From positions 18,392,058-18,456,057 of the forward strand of contig CM049310.1 in NCBI GenBank assembly GCA_026874595.1: DNA of 64,000 bases, written 5' to 3'. Position numbers and translations under genes: made by a program. The notes below the pieces were generated by a model, which had not been told where the DNA came from, did not search any database, and was given only the letters and a program-made list of their open reading frames with translations. Source of the DNA: Sipunculus nudus. Taxonomy: Eukaryota; Annelida; Sipuncula; Golfingiida; Sipunculidae. Shown here piece by piece: positions 48,488-63,400 of the stretch; position 1 is the first letter of the stretch, and the number at the start of each line of letters is the position of its first letter.

Positions 48488-51400
48488 GTAATGTTTAACT
48501 GTAAAAGTGTGAGAATACAGATAAATTGTTCGTGCTTAATATTAACTGCTAAATGTTACTTAGGTTTCGTGGCCATCATATACCAACGAATACAAGAATT
48601 AAGAATTTTTTATAAACATACACCAACCGGTCGGTAGGCCCGAGAGTATACATTGTCTACAATTAAAATATTTATATGTATTCCACAGATTCCCGTTTAC
48701 AGAGGCAGTGAGAAGTCATTCGTGGGCAGGGAGCATGTAAGCGATGGCTTTCACGGGGCTGACGGGTTCGGCAATAGAGCTCATCTATATCCTACAGATG
48801 ACAGTCTACTTCAGAAGGAACATGCCACTGACGCATTAGTGCGAATGGCCAACCAGCAACCAGGTACTGTTCAAAGGAACCAAGCATCATATTTTCTTTT
48901 CCACGAGAATGCGCACTGCAAGTGAAGATCCTCTGATGTTTCCTAACTAGGAATCATTTCGGGTTTCGTTCAGTGCTATAGGATACAGGCCAGAGCCTTT
49001 CTTTGACAGCTTTGCGTTTACAGTTTAATATATGATTTAATTTTATCTTTCGTCGCCGGTGTGCCAGGTCTGTACATACAGTGTCACTCACGGACGATAA
49101 GTGTCGCTGTTGTGGAGATCGGTCGACCAAATAAGAAAGTAAATTGTTTTCAGAAAACTGGTGAATTCTATCAGATATGATGTTGTTGAATGTGCGTGAT
49201 CTTAAAATACTGCGATCAGAATGAGAAAATTTGATTTTGTAATTGTATATTTTACTTTAATAATTGGGTGACTTTATTTTCTATTTATCTTTCATTCGTA
49301 GTACATGTATGATATCCTTATTATTGTGACTTATCATTCAAAACAAAGAAAGGATGAAGAAAATATCTGACAGGGTTTATTTTCCAAATCAACTCTCTAC
49401 CCTTTACCTTTCATATGTAATGTTTTTGCTGGTAATTATTCACAGGTAAAAATTATAATGTTTTTATATGATTTGACATATTTTTATCGAAAGGACGTTT
49501 ACATGTATAGAGAATGCCGTGCTCTAGACTTGTTATGTAAATTAAAACATACAGAGTGTAGAATAATTAGCTCTTTTTTGTTAAATTCTTTAATTTTCAT
49601 TTTTATCTTGTTGTTTGAATGCGAAGTGACTATTCTTAAATTGCAGGTGAAATAACACTTATCGCCATTGGACCACTCACCAACTTGGCGCATGCGCTAA
49701 AGCTGGACCCACATTTCGGGCAAAAACTCAAAGACTGCTTCATCATGGGAGGAAACACCCCAGGTAGAGTTTGTTTGAAGGATCATTAATCTTGTATAGA
49801 TTTATTATACAGACCTCACTGACCAGTGAGTTCGGAATATATATATGAAAATGTATAACATATAGTACCTTTATGTTTTATTCTGATAAAAATTTCACCC
49901 ATCCATTAAGTTTTAATTTTTTCATTATCGTATGAATATAAACACATTTTAAATGAATTAAGATAAACACGAACCTACATTATTTTGGGTTTATTCAATC
50001 CAGTTAAAATGATGGTTTTGGGCTCGTCGGCGTTAATTTATTTTACGCAGAGAAGCGTAAATGTTATTATCATGATGATGATGATGATGATCCTAATTGT
50101 TATTTTTTATGTGATAGACAGAGAAAATCGGCCAACTCCGGCCGAGTTCAACTTCTACTGTGACCCGGAAGCAGCCGCTTACGTCTTAGATAACCTTGGA
50201 TGTTCTATCACCCTGGCATCCCGCCAGATCTGTGAAGAAAACTATATGCCATGGGTAAGTGAAAATGTCTTCTCAAAGGTCGATGCAGGCGAAACTGGTA
50301 TAGGTAAATATTTTTAATATTTTTTGGCATGTTTATTCTGTTTGAGAGAATGGAACTCCTTTTTTATATTTTTTTTTCACAAAGGAATATTTACATGTGC
50401 TTTTCTCAGTTTTCTACACTAAAGTCCGTTTCACAACCTTGCTGTCCACCGTTTTTTGTAGATAATTTTCTTTAAAGATTATATATTTTCAGTAATTTCC
50501 TAGAAAAACTACACATGGAAGTGACAACCTAATATGGCAATCAAGAATTTTACAATAAATCCTCAGTTAGTGTTTTACAACGTTTTAGTCTCTTCACATT
50601 GATCTGGCAGATATGATGTGTCCCTGCATGAGTAGCCATCTTTGTTTTAGCTGGTTATATTTTTTAGAGTGTTCACATGACATCATCAAATCAGTAGCTG
50701 TCAATTGAGATTTACTGCATGTGACCAATGACCTTGATCGCCATAAGTGGGTCTGATATGTTGTAAAAGGTAGACTGATTTCTCATATTTCAAATAATTA
50801 TGATTCTTAAAAAGGTGTGAGGTAGGTATTGTTACAGGTGCCCTTTTTATTGTGTGACACGGGCGTACCTCGTGATGTAGCGCCCGCGTCTGGCCGCGTG
50901 TTGCACTCTCAGTTTAATTCGTACTGGTTGAACTCTAGTTGTCATGCTAGCTTTGGGCTTTCTCGCCTAGCTGAGCTGGGACGAGCTCACGTGTGAACCC
51001 TATGTTGAGACATGGGGTTCCTTTTACTAGTATGTTTCTGAACGTGTATACCGTGTTAGATTCTTTAGATGGTTCGAGAAATGGAAAATTCTCCGCTTAA
51101 GGTGAAAAGTTATACAAAGAGGCTGTGTTTTAGAGCCGAGAGGGAGGTGAGAGAATATTCCAGCGGACACAGACGTGTGTATGTCAGTTTGTGGGACCTG
51201 TCCGATTATCCAGTAATTTCAGAGATTCTACTATTACTAACTCTATACAATTTAATGTTGCCTGCCTCAAGTTTACTTTCTGGATTGTTTCAAGAGCTTA
51301 ACATTGGACTGTTATTCTCCGAGAGAATTTGTGTGAACTGTTCGCCGGCTTATACATTTTAAAGGACTTATCGTTGTGACAGTGGTGGTATCCAGGTACT

Positions 51401-54400
51401 GTGCACTTTGTTTATTTTACTGTGTTATTGTATTGATTTGCTGTTATACTGTGTCATTTTGTGTTTGTAATATTAGGGTTGTTTTAAGAATAAATTATAG
51501 TTATTTGTTAACAAAAAACCACTGGGGCTCGTCCGGGTTGCATAATAGTTTTGAAAATTTATCAGGCCTTGACCTAGATACATTGTTTTATCATACATTG
51601 TTTACAGGATTTCATACATTTTACAGTACATCGTTTACAGGATTTATCTCAGTGGTTTTTTGTTAGTGTTTTAACATCTTAACATGGCAGATTTCAAACA
51701 TGAAACATTTGTTGATGATCCAGACCCTGATCAACTTGAACAGTTGACAAAGGAACAGTTGTTGCGTTTGGGACAACACTTAGGGCTAAGTGTAAAAAAA
51801 GCTTTGAGAAAGCCTGATATCATTGCTTAAATCATGCAAGATCTAGTTAGCAAAGGTTTAATTGAAGAGAGTGAAGTTGAAACATCAAATAAAGACAGCA
51901 TTGCTATGTAGTTAGAATTTTGGAAATGCAACATGAGCTAGCATTTAAACAGTCAGAGTGGGAAGAACATGAAAGTGAAAACAGAATTAGAAAAACAAAG
52001 AGAAGAGAGGGAAGAACATGAAAGGTTAGAAAGAGAAAGACTGGAAAAAGAAAAAGAAATTTAGTTAAAACGACTGGAGTTAGAAAGACTTAAACTAGAA
52101 CATAGTCTACGTGCTGCCCCAACTCGCGGTTTTGATGTTACTAAACACATTAGACTCGTCCCACCTTTTCAAGAAAAAGGGGTTGATAAATATTTCTTAC
52201 ACTTTGAGAAGGTAGCTGAAAATTTAAAATGGCCTAAAGAAAATTGGACTCTGCCGTTACAAAGAGTATTGACTGGCAAGGCCAGAATAATTAATACAGA
52301 GCTTTCAGTAGAAGTTGCTACTGACTATGACCTGGTAAAACGGTTAATCCTGAAAGGTTATGAGTTAGTTCCAGAGGCTTACCGCCAGAAATTCAGAAAT
52401 TGGGAAAAGTGCAAAGAACGGACCTACGTCGAATTTGCTAGGACAAAAGAGCAGTTGTTTGATCGCTTGTGTAGTTCTAAAAATGTAATGAAAGATTATG
52501 ACAATTTGCGCCAGTTGATTTTGCTTGAATAATTTAAGCGCTGCAGTAACGCAGATGTTAAAACTTTTCTTGATGAGAAAAGTCCTGAAACACTTGACAT
52601 TGCTGCTAAATTATCTGATGAGTATTCGTTAACACACAAAATGTCCTTTACTAGCAAATCAAACCAGTCATTCACAAACAAGAATGTAAATCAGTATGGT
52701 CAAAGAAGTTTAAGGTGCAGTCACCGGATAGGCCTGGTGTGCACTCAAGCAGGCAAGAGGTGTGCTCTGAGAGGGGAGAGATTTTTTCATTAATTTGGCA
52801 GGTTAAAGGCAAGTAAATTCCATAAAAACTTACAGTGAAACACTTTAGGTGCTAAAAAAAGAGATTTGTTTATTTTGGCTTAATATGTGAATTATTTGTG
52901 TGGTAAATTAGCAAGTTAAAATTGGGATAGGGTGGAAAATTTCACTTGGTCATTGTGTTATTGGGTTGACAGTTTTCAACAGGTGCTTTCATTCACCATT
53001 GACTACAAGTGGTCAGCAAGTGCACACCAGGGTGGGCTTTGTTATGGTACCTGAACGCTCTGTGTTATAACATGGTGGCCTGAATGTTCATGGTCAGCTT
53101 GGGCCAGTAATATTTTCACATGATGTTGTTTAAAGTGCCAAAATGATCTTTGTAAAATATGCCAAAGGAAGAGTTTAAAAGGACCAGGTCTGACCTTTCT
53201 AGCTCCTCATCAGATTCATCTGTTGTATCAAAAAAGCACAAACGTTTGCCATCACTTAACCTTGATGATAGTGAAATAGAGGACAGTATGGGATCTCTCA
53301 CAGAGGAACGTATGTTTCAAATGTTAGAAAGTTTCAAAAAAGAAATCTTGACAGAGATAAGAAAATCCATTGTGACAGAAATAGAGGAAACAATAATGGA
53401 AAAATGTGTAAAGCCTCTTGAAAATAAAATAAGTGAACTGGAGAATGTGGTAGTCAGTTTAAAGCAGGAAAACATTGCACTGAAAAACGAATGTGAACAG
53501 ACAAAAAACATGGCAAGAGAGGCAAAAATTAATGCTGTGAATAATGAGCAATACTCTAGAAGGTGTAATATTAGGATACTTGGGGTCATTGATAAAGATA
53601 AAACTGAGGATACAAGGAAAGTAGCCATTTCAATTTTTCAAAATAAATTGAATGTAAAGGTAGAAGAAAGATCTATAGATGTGGCACATAGGGTGGGGAC
53701 ACATCGACATGACTCCGACAGGGCTATTATTGTAAAATTTATGTCTAGGGATGAAAAGCTTTCTGTATTGAAAGCCAGGAAGCAGTTGAAAAATAGCGGA
53801 ATAATCATAGTTGATGATATGTGTGCTGAAATGCAAAAAATGTTTAATAGAGTAAAAAAAGATCAACGTGTCTCTGATGCATGGACGTGGGATGGGAAGG
53901 TGTTTGTCAAAGGGAGGGATAATAAAGTGTTTAGGGTCAAGTATGGAGATCAGCTGGATGTGGTAATGAAGTAATCTGAAAGGGCGTTGGAAGTTTGTAT
54001 TGTTTATACATGAAATGAGAATATATTAGAACGCCTTGAACAGATCATAGCTTTCCCTTTTCGTATTAATATATTTATTATTATCATCATTATCAAAATA
54101 TTATTTTTGGGTGTACTGGTCCAAGCTACCAGGTACCACAGTATGTCCTATGTATATTTATGTCACCTTGTGTTCTGGGTCACTTGTTCGTGTCTTCTAT
54201 GTGTTTATATGATACTTGCGACTCAATGTAAAAGTGGTGAAATGATAAAATACACTAAATCTAAACTACATGTTCACCAGTTTGGAAGCATCACATTTTC
54301 CCTTTATAATTGGTTACAAAGATATTTCTGTAGGCTGAAAATAAGATATTCACACATATATTTAACTTTGTGTTTACAATTATTCATGAACTTATGGATT

Positions 54401-57400
54401 TATAGAAATAGGTGCATGTACCATATTTTATTCCTGTAATAATAGAAGGTTCTACTTCAACAAATGAAATATCAGTGATGAATTTTAAGATTCTGAGTGT
54501 TAATGCTAATGGGATTAGGAATTATATTAAAAGAAGGAAATTATTTAATTGGTGTCATAAACAAGGATTGGATAAAGGTATATGTTTTATTCAGGAATCC
54601 CATTCTGATACAAAATGTGAACAAGCATGGAAACACCAATGGAGGGGTCATAGTTTCTTTTCCCATGGTACAAATCAGGCCAGGGGAACATTAACCTTAA
54701 TTGGGTCAAAACTAGAATTCACATTGTTGGATAATAAAGTGGACGATGCAGGAAGATTTGTCATGCTATATTGTATCATTCAAGGGTCAAACTTTTTGCT
54801 GATTAACGTTTATGGTCCTAACAGTGAGACTGAGCAATTATTATGTTACGAGAATATTTATAATATAATAAATGATAATTTTCAGCCCGAAGAAAATACT
54901 AAGATAATTTGGGGTGGGGACTTTAATTTTTGCTTTTCTGATGAGGATGCTGATGGAGGTAAATTTACGCTTAAGTCAAAAACAGTCGACATGATTAAGA
55001 GGACTATGGAATTATTAAATATATGTGATATCTGGAGAGTTCGAAACCCAAAAGTTAAAAAATTCACCTGGAGACGATTATGTCCACTTACACAACGGAG
55101 ATTAGATTTCTTTTTAGTGTCATCGTCTCTGCAACCCTATATTTCACACTGTGATATTATACCCAGTGTTGGCTCGGATCATTCAGCTGTACATCTGGCA
55201 CTTAGGTCACTGAACACTGATAAACATGGGCCTTCCTTCTGGAAATTTAATTGTTCACTTATCAAAGATATAAATTATATAAGCAAGATGAAGGAGTATA
55301 TTGTTACAACAAAGCAGGAGTTAGATCACTCAGAGCTAGATGCACGAGGTAAATGGGAGTATCTGAAATATAGCATTAGGAAGTTTACAATTACTTATTC
55401 TAAAGAAAAGAATAGAAGATTTAAAGATAGATACCTTTCATTAGAAAAAGAAGTAAAAGAAATGGAATGTGCCATCAGTAGTAATCCGAGTCATGAAAAC
55501 TTAGAAAAATATGAAAAGATCAAGAATGAATTGGAGGAATGCTATAATAAAATAACGGAAGGAATTATAATAAGGTCAAGAGCACAATGGCATGAGCAAG
55601 GTGAAAGAAATAATAAATACTTTGTAAACTTGGAAAGGAGAAATAAGAATAAAACTTGTATTAGAAAATTACTTATCGATGGAAATGAGGTAACAAATCA
55701 GGAAAATATTAGGAAAGAAATATATAATTTTTACTGTAAAAGATATGAGAGACATATAGATAAAAGCTTTAATGATTGTGAACATTTTTTAGATAGTTGC
55801 TCTAACTTACCAGTATTAAGTACAGATGAAGCAGAGTTGTGTGAAGGTATGATTACTATAACTGATGTACACAATGCATTCAAATCTATGGCGAATAACA
55901 AGACTCCTGGAAATGATGGGCTTTGTAAAGAATTTTATTTATGCTTCTTCAGTGAATTAGGAAGTTATTTGACTACATGTCTTAATGAATGTTATAATTT
56001 TGGTGAACTGACTACAAGTCAAAAACAGTCAGTAATCACTCTTCTTGAGAAACCTGGAAAAGATGTAAGATTCATAAATTCATGGAGACCCATCAGTTTA
56101 ATAAATGTTGACTGTAAAATCCTTAGTAAAATACTTGTAGCACGTTTAAGTAAAGTTCTGAATAAATTGGTTGATATGGTTCAAAATGCATTTGTTCCAG
56201 GACGCTACATAGGGGACTCAGTACGCCTTATATCAGATATGATTGAATATTGTGAAGTAGAAAACAAAACTGGAATATTGTTTGGTGCTGATTTCGCTGC
56301 AGCTTTTGATTCCGTAGATCATGTGTTTATGCTATCGGTATTGAAACGGTATGGATTTGGACCAATGTTTATCAACTGGATAAAATTAATTCATACAGGT
56401 TCACAAAGTTGTGTTTTAAATAACGGATATTCAACCAGATATTTTCCTGTGTCAAGAGGTACTAAGCAAGGTGATCCAATTGCACCATATTTGTTCATTC
56501 TTGTGATAGAAATCTTAATGCATATGGTTAGATCAGAAAAAAATGTAAAAGGCATTTATATAGGTAGCAATGAAGTAAAACTAACAATATTTGCTGATGA
56601 TGTTACTTTTTTCCTGTCCAATGTGGAGTCATTTAAATATTTGATATCAATAATTGACACATTTGCTAATTATACTTCATTAAAAGTGAATTATGAAAAA
56701 TCAGATGCAGCTTGGTTAGGAAAATGGAAGAAAAAGGAGGAAACACCAATTTCATGTAAATGGGTTAAATTAACAAAATCTGCTATTAAAATTCTTGGGA
56801 TATGGTACACATACAATGAAGAACTTTGTTATAAGTACAACTTTCAGACAGTGGAGGAAAAACTTAAGTTACTGTTTAACATTTGGTCAACTAGAAACCT
56901 TACAATATTTGGACGTACAGAAATTTGTAGAACTTTAGCCTTACCAAAGATTTTGTATGTTTGTAATATGTGCACTGCACCAACAATATTTATTAATAAT
57001 ATCACATTACTCATGAGACAGTTTCTATGGAAGGGTAAGCGACCTAAGGTCAAATATGAGACAGTCATTGGGTCCTATGACCGGGGAGGTTTGAGCTTCC
57101 CAGATGTTGGTACAAGATTAAAAACTCAGTATGTAATGTGGATAAAAAAATTAACCACAGGTTCAGAGAGAACATGGAAAACAATACCTCAGTACTATTT
57201 GAAAGCAATTGGAGGTAAAGATGCAATTTCAATGAATTTTGATATAAAGAGAATTTCAGGTCAAATGTTGCCATTTTATAAGGAATGCCTGAAAGAGTGG
57301 TCATATTTTGTTAAAAAATACCCTGAATCAGCCCAGGAAGTTATCTTACAACCTTTGTGGAATAACTGTTATCTGAAGTTCAATAAAAAGTCTTTTTTTT

Positions 57401-60400
57401 GTAAAATATTTTGATAGCTTAAACATAAGAACGGTGAAAGACCTTTTAACAAATAATGGTTATGTGTGTACTTGGCACGAATTGAGGGTAAGGTACCCAC
57501 CATTATCATTTAGCAAGTATTTGTCATTGAGATCTGTTATAGGTTCAATACCTCAAGACTGGATTAGTTTATGTATATCAGAAGAGTTTGTAGAAACTAG
57601 AGGACAGTGTGTTGTTACAGATACCGGAATTATTGATTTAGCAGAGATTACATCTAAAAGGGTGTATGATTCACTTATCAAAAAGAAGAGCACTCAGTCA
57701 ACAACATTAAAGAAGTGGGCTGAAAGAGGGGAAATTAGTTGTGAACAATTTACACAATATTATGTTGCAGCCCATCAAATTTCACTTGATATGTATAGCA
57801 GGGAATTCCAATATAAGATTTTACATAACTATTTACCTGTCAACTCTCTGCTTTACAAGTGGAATCTTTCTGACAGTCCGCGGTGTTCATATTGTTTTCT
57901 TGAATACGAAACAGTGATTCATTTGTTCTGTGAATGCTTTGTGTCCAAAAATGTATACTTTGGAATTCAGACATGGCTGAAAACAGCGAATATATATTTG
58001 CCTTCTCTTAATGTCACAACTATATTGTTCGGGGTATTACCTGTTAAGGAAAACCTCTTGCTGAATCAGCTTATTATGACCTACAAAATGGTTATTTATT
58101 TAAAAAGAAATGACCCTGACACTAATTTATTTGCGTGTTTTATTAATAAATTGAAACTATTGCAAAATATTGAATATGAAATAGCTCAGAATAAAGGAAA
58201 ATTAAATGTACATCTCCATAAGTGGGGGAAAATATTACCACAGTTGTTTTAATTAATATATTAGACTGTATATAAATGCTATGAATGAGAGGTTATCTGT
58301 CCTCATTCAATAAGTCATTATTATATTACAATTTTTATTGTTTGATAGTATATCGTATGATACTATTTATGAGGAAAAAGTATCATTAAGTATGAAATGT
58401 TGTTAATATGTCTGTAAAGTTCTTGTTATTGTATAATGTCCTGTTTGTATTGTATAATGTTATTATGTTTGTATTTGTAACTGTTTGTAATTGTATGTAT
58501 ATATGAATAAAAAAAAAAAGAAGAAAAAAAAAAAAAAAAAAAAAAGGTGCAGTCACCCAGTAATAGTAGTCCTGATAGTTCAGCAAAGTCCATTGCTACA
58601 TCTCAGTCCACGTCCACTGTGTCTAAGTCCAACCAAGGCCAGTCATTTTCAAAGAAAATCTGTAATTACTGCTAGAAGGAAGGTCATCTAATATCTGACT
58701 GCTGGAAACTTGCGAATAAACCAAATGGCAAACCTTCTGGTTTTGTTTCAAAGTCTATGCATAGCATAATAGCCAGGCTGTTTTCATTTCAATAAGGGGT
58801 ACAACTCCTTTATTGACTCCAATAATGAGTTTGATGCTACTGAGGCCCAAGTGCCATCTGAATCCAAAGAAGAATCCGTAGCTTGCGGGGTAAAAACCTC
58901 GGTTAATTCCTCCGAGGAATTAAATAAGGCTAGGTCCTTTCAAGACTCCTGCGAGGAGTATCCTTTAAATAAGGCTAAGTCCTATTATGATGCTTGCGAG
59001 AGTATTTCAAATGAGGCCAGGTGCTCTTATGACAAACAGAAGTTTGTTTCTGCTGAGGAAAATTCCTCTGTTGACTCCCATGAGAAGTTTGATGATTAAA
59101 AGGATGTAGATTCCTTAAATAACTCTGAAAAAAGAGTTTATGACTTACACTGTCAATGTTAGTTCTTTTTTTTATGAAGCTGAGGTAGTAGATTCCTCTC
59201 CTGACTCTGAAATGGAGTTATTTGAGCCATTCATACATGATGGTTTTGTATCACTTCAAGTGATTTTGCAGATTCTATCCCTGTTAGAATTTTGAGGGAC
59301 ACTGGTTCAGGCCAGACTATCATGTTAGCAAACACTTTGCAATTTTCTAATAGGTCTTTTACGGGTGCACATGCACTTGTTAATGGTGTGTTTTCAGACA
59401 AACACACTTCAGTTCTGCTTCACAGTATACATTAAAATCAGATTTGATTTCTGGGAATATTACTGTGGGCATAAGAACTACTTTACTCTTTAAGGGAATT
59501 CAGTTGCTACTAGGCAATGATGTTGCAGGTGACAAAATACAGCCTGTATCAATAGTGACAGGAAAGCCGTCACTTGATCAGGACACTGATCCAGAAAATC
59601 AGGAAATTCTTGGTTTGTATTCTTCACGTGTTGTAACTAGATCTTTGGCCAAGAAAGGCACACATGAGGATAATGGTCCAGATAATAACGCTCTGGGAGT
59701 CACTAGTGACTCATCTAACGACTCGCCCATACAGGATACAGCATTTTCAAGGTCAGAACTTATTGCGGAACAGCATAAGGACCATGAAATTTCATGTTTG
59801 TTTTCCAGGGCAGTTTCTAGGGATGAGCTGTCACAGAACCCAGTTTGTTTCTATGTTAAAATGGAGTGCCTATGCGTAAATGGGGACCACTTGATGTATG
59901 CGCTGATGATGAGTGGGCCATCAAACATCAAACAGTAATGCCCAAAAGCTTTCGCAATGAAATTCTAAGCATGGCACATGAGGCTCCTTTGTCTGGCCAT
60001 TTAGGTATAAATAAAACTTATCAGAAAGTTAGTACACACTTCTATTGGCCTAACCTCAAGAAAGTTGTTGTACAATATTGTAAATCATGCCATACGTGCC
60101 AGATGGTAGACAAGCCCAATCAGAATCCTCCTAAGGCCCCACTTAGGCCTATTCCTGCTTTCGAGGAACCATTAAGTAGGATTGTTGTTGACTGTGTTGG
60201 ACCACTGCCCAAAACAAAATCTGGACATGAATACTTGCTGACAATTGTGTGCGCATCTACCAGGTTCCGTGAGGCAATACCATTGCGCAAAATTAATGCC
60301 AAAAGTGTTGTCAAAGCTCTGACCAAGTTTTTTACAACTTTTGGATTGCCAAAATCCATCCAGTCTGACCAAGGGTCTAATTTTATGTCTGGCGTATTCC

Positions 60401-63400
60401 AACAAGTTATGCTTCAGCTAATTATAAAATCTTACAGCTCTTTGCCATACCATCCTGAGACTCAGGGCGCCCTCGAGCGTTTTCACCAGACATTGAAAAA
60501 CATGATTAGGACTTATTGCTATGACACACAGAAAGACTTGGATGAAGGAATCGACCTATTGCTGTTTGCTGTCAGAGAATCCTTTCAGGAGTCCTTGGGT
60601 TTAAGTCCCTTTGAACTAGTTTATGGACATAGACCGCGAACTGAACTTCCATTGAAACTGCTTAAAGAAAAACTCTTGTGTGGAAATCCTGATTCTCTTG
60701 GTTTACTGCAGTATGTCTCATACTTTCGCACTAAACTACACAATGCTTGTGAGATTGCAAAGTCAAACCTAAAATCTGCACAAAGGAAAATGAAAACAAA
60801 ATATGACAAGCACATTATAAGTAGGACGTTTGAGCCTGGTGAAAAGATCCTTGCCTTACTTCCCATCCCTGGCAGACCTCTGCAAGCTAGGTATTTTGGT
60901 CCTTAAATTGTTGACAAGAACGTCAGTGATTTAAATTATATACTGTTGACACCAGATAGACATAAGAAGAAACAACTGTGCCATGCTAACATGTTGAAAC
61001 CATATTATGACAGAAATAGCTTATCTGATATTGTACATAATGTTACTGCTGTAAATTGTGTAAACACTGACCCTGACCCAGTTAAAGTAGATACTGATTG
61101 TAAGTGTGATGTAGACATTCACTGTGGTACAGTACCATTAAAAAACTCAGATGTGCTTAACAACATGGATGCCAAACTGTCACACCTTAACGTACAACAA
61201 CAACAAGACCTCGAGAACCTGCTGCAGAATTATGAACATTTGTTTAGTGACATTCCAACGCAAACTAACATATTGTGCCATGACGTCGATGTTGGCAGGC
61301 AAGCGCAGTCAAGCAACATCCTTATAGACTGAATTCAGAAAAGCAAAAGTATCTACAGGATGAGATTCAGTATTTGCTGGACAATGATTTTATTGAACCT
61401 AGTAACAGTAACTGGAGTTCACCATGTATTCTTGTGCCAAAACCTGATGGATGTTACCGTATGTGCACAGATTATCGAAAACTGAACTCTGTCCCCAAGA
61501 CTGACATGTTCCCGATTCCGAGGATCGATGATTGTATTGATAGAGTCGGTAGCTCCAGATATGTATCCAAGTTTGACTTGCTAAAAGGATTCTGGCAAGT
61601 TCCACTGACAGAACGAGTGAAAGAAGTGTCCGCATTTGTGACGCCGCGGGGACTGTGCCAATATAAAGTTATGCCGTTTGGCATGAAGAACTCGCCAGCC
61701 ACGTTCCAGCGCCTCATCCATATGGTTGTCAAGGACATTCAGGGCTGCGACGCATTTATTGATGACCTCATTGTGTACGGTGACACATGGGGGAGGCATC
61801 TGCGGATTCTTCGCAATCTCTTCGAAAGACTCGATGAAGCACGTCTGACCGTCAACTTAGTTAAATCTGGGTTTTGTAATGCACAGGTAACATTTTTGGG
61901 TCATATTGTAGAGCAGGGTCAGGTAAAACCTGTTGATGCTAAGATAAGTGCTATTTCTGCATTTCCTAGACCAGAAAACAAAAAGCAAATGATGCGTTTT
62001 CTTGGTATGGTTGGATACTACAGGAAGTTTTGTCAAAATTTTTCTGCTGTGGCTGAAGCTTTGGCTAATTTGTTACGGAAGAAACAAAAGTTTGTATTGA
62101 ATGTTCAGTGTGGATATGCATTTCGGAATTTTAAAGCAATTCTGCATAGTTCACCAGTTTTAGCAGCTCCAGACTTTTCTGTGCCTTTTAAGGTGGCCGT
62201 AGATGCTGGTGATACTGCTGCTGGTGCTGTGTTGCTACAAGAAGGCAATGATGGCATAGATCATCCAATTTTTTATTTCTCAAGAAAGTTTGGTGCAAAC
62301 CAGAAAAACTACTCCACTATTGAAAAAGAATGTTTGGCTTCAATTTTTGCATTGCGGCATTTTGAAGTTTGTGTTGCTTCATCAGTCAGGCCTGTCATTG
62401 TCTTCAGTGACCACAATCCCCTCACGTTCATGAACAAGTTGAAGTGTAAAAATCAAGTTGGTTCTTTCAGGATTACAACCTTGATATCAAACACATTAAA
62501 GGGAAAGCCAATGTACTTGCTGATTGTTTATCGAGATGTTTATGGGATGTCGTAAACGAGATGTTTATGTTATGTTGTGGGTAAGATGATTTTTGAGATT
62601 TTGTAAAAATTTATTGATTGTGTTCATAAAAAGAAAGTTTTCCGAGAAAACTTTCTTTTTTTTTACAGGAGGGGAAGTGTTACAGGTGCCCTTTTTATTG
62701 TGTGACAACGGCGTGACTCGTGATGTAGTGCCCGCGTCTGGCCGCGTGTTGCCCTCTCAGTTTAGGCCGTACTGGTTGAACTCTCGTTGTCATGCTAGCT
62801 TGGGGCCTTCTCGCCTGGCCGAGCCGGGGCGAGCCCACGTGTGAACCCTAATATGTTGAGACACGGCGTTCGTTTTTCTAGTATGTTCTTTGAACGTGTA
62901 TACCGTGTTAGATTCTTTAGAAGGTTCGAGAAATGGAAAATTCTCGGCTTGAGGTGAAAAGTTTTTAAAGAGGCTTTGTTTTAGAGCCGAGAGGGAGGTG
63001 AGAGAATATTCCAGTGGACACAGACGTGTGTATGTCAGTTTGTGGGACCTGTCCGATTATCCAGTAATTTCAGGGATTCTACTATTACTAACTCTATACA
63101 ATTTAATGTTGCCTGCCTCAAGTTTACTTTCTGGATTTTTACAAAAGCTTTACATTTGACTGTTATTCTCCGAGAGAATTCGTGTGAACTGTTCGCCGGC
63201 TGATACATTTTAAAGGACTTATCGTTGTGACAGTGGTGGTATCCAGGTACTGTGCACTTTGTTTATTTTACTGTGTGATTGTTTTGATTTGCTGTTATAC
63301 TGTGTCATTGTATTGATTTGGTTTATTGTAATGTTAGGGTTTGTTTTGGGAATAAATTATAGTTATTTGTTAACAAAAAAAACTGACTTCTTTATTCATT

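Larger units (their letters stand above)
52726..58543 (+). mobile_element. L1/Tx1-like LINE inserted in gag, full length or nearly so
   Basis: About 5.8 kb, flanked by a 14-bp target duplication AAGGTGCAGTCACC (52712-52725 and 58544-58557) and ending in an A-rich tail. It encodes an ORF1 with coiled coil and RRM-like domain, and an ORF2 with AP endonuclease, reverse transcriptase and a C-terminal Cys/His motif. Perfect target duplications and almost open frames suggest a fairly young copy, younger than the host LTR element. Confidence 0.92.
50830..63375 (+). mobile_element. GmrI-type Ty3/Gypsy LTR retrotransposon, degenerate, in nucleoside hydrolase intron 4
   Basis: LTRs 50830-51513 and 62678-63375 (about 0.69 kb, clearly similar but with several substitutions and indels). 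A proline-tRNA-like primer site and a polypurine tract are in place. Inside, in order, are gag with a SCAN-like capsid and a zinc knuckle, protease (DTGS), integrase, then reverse transcriptase and RNase H. Integrase before RT is the unusual order described for GmrI/Gmr1 elements. Multiple stops and frameshifts make it dead, and a LINE splits gag. Excluding the LINE it is about 6.7 kb. No clear target duplication is visible. Confidence 0.9.

Noticed and set aside
51069-51666. Two open frames of about 97 aa after nucleoside hydrolase exon 4
   Set aside because: They lie in the 5' LTR of the GmrI-type element and recur, mutated, in the 3' LTR; no domain is visible.
54107-54439. A 110-aa frame between LINE ORF1 and ORF2
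   Set aside because: No recognisable domain; composition is that of inter-ORF DNA, and it overlaps the ORF2 upstream region in another frame.
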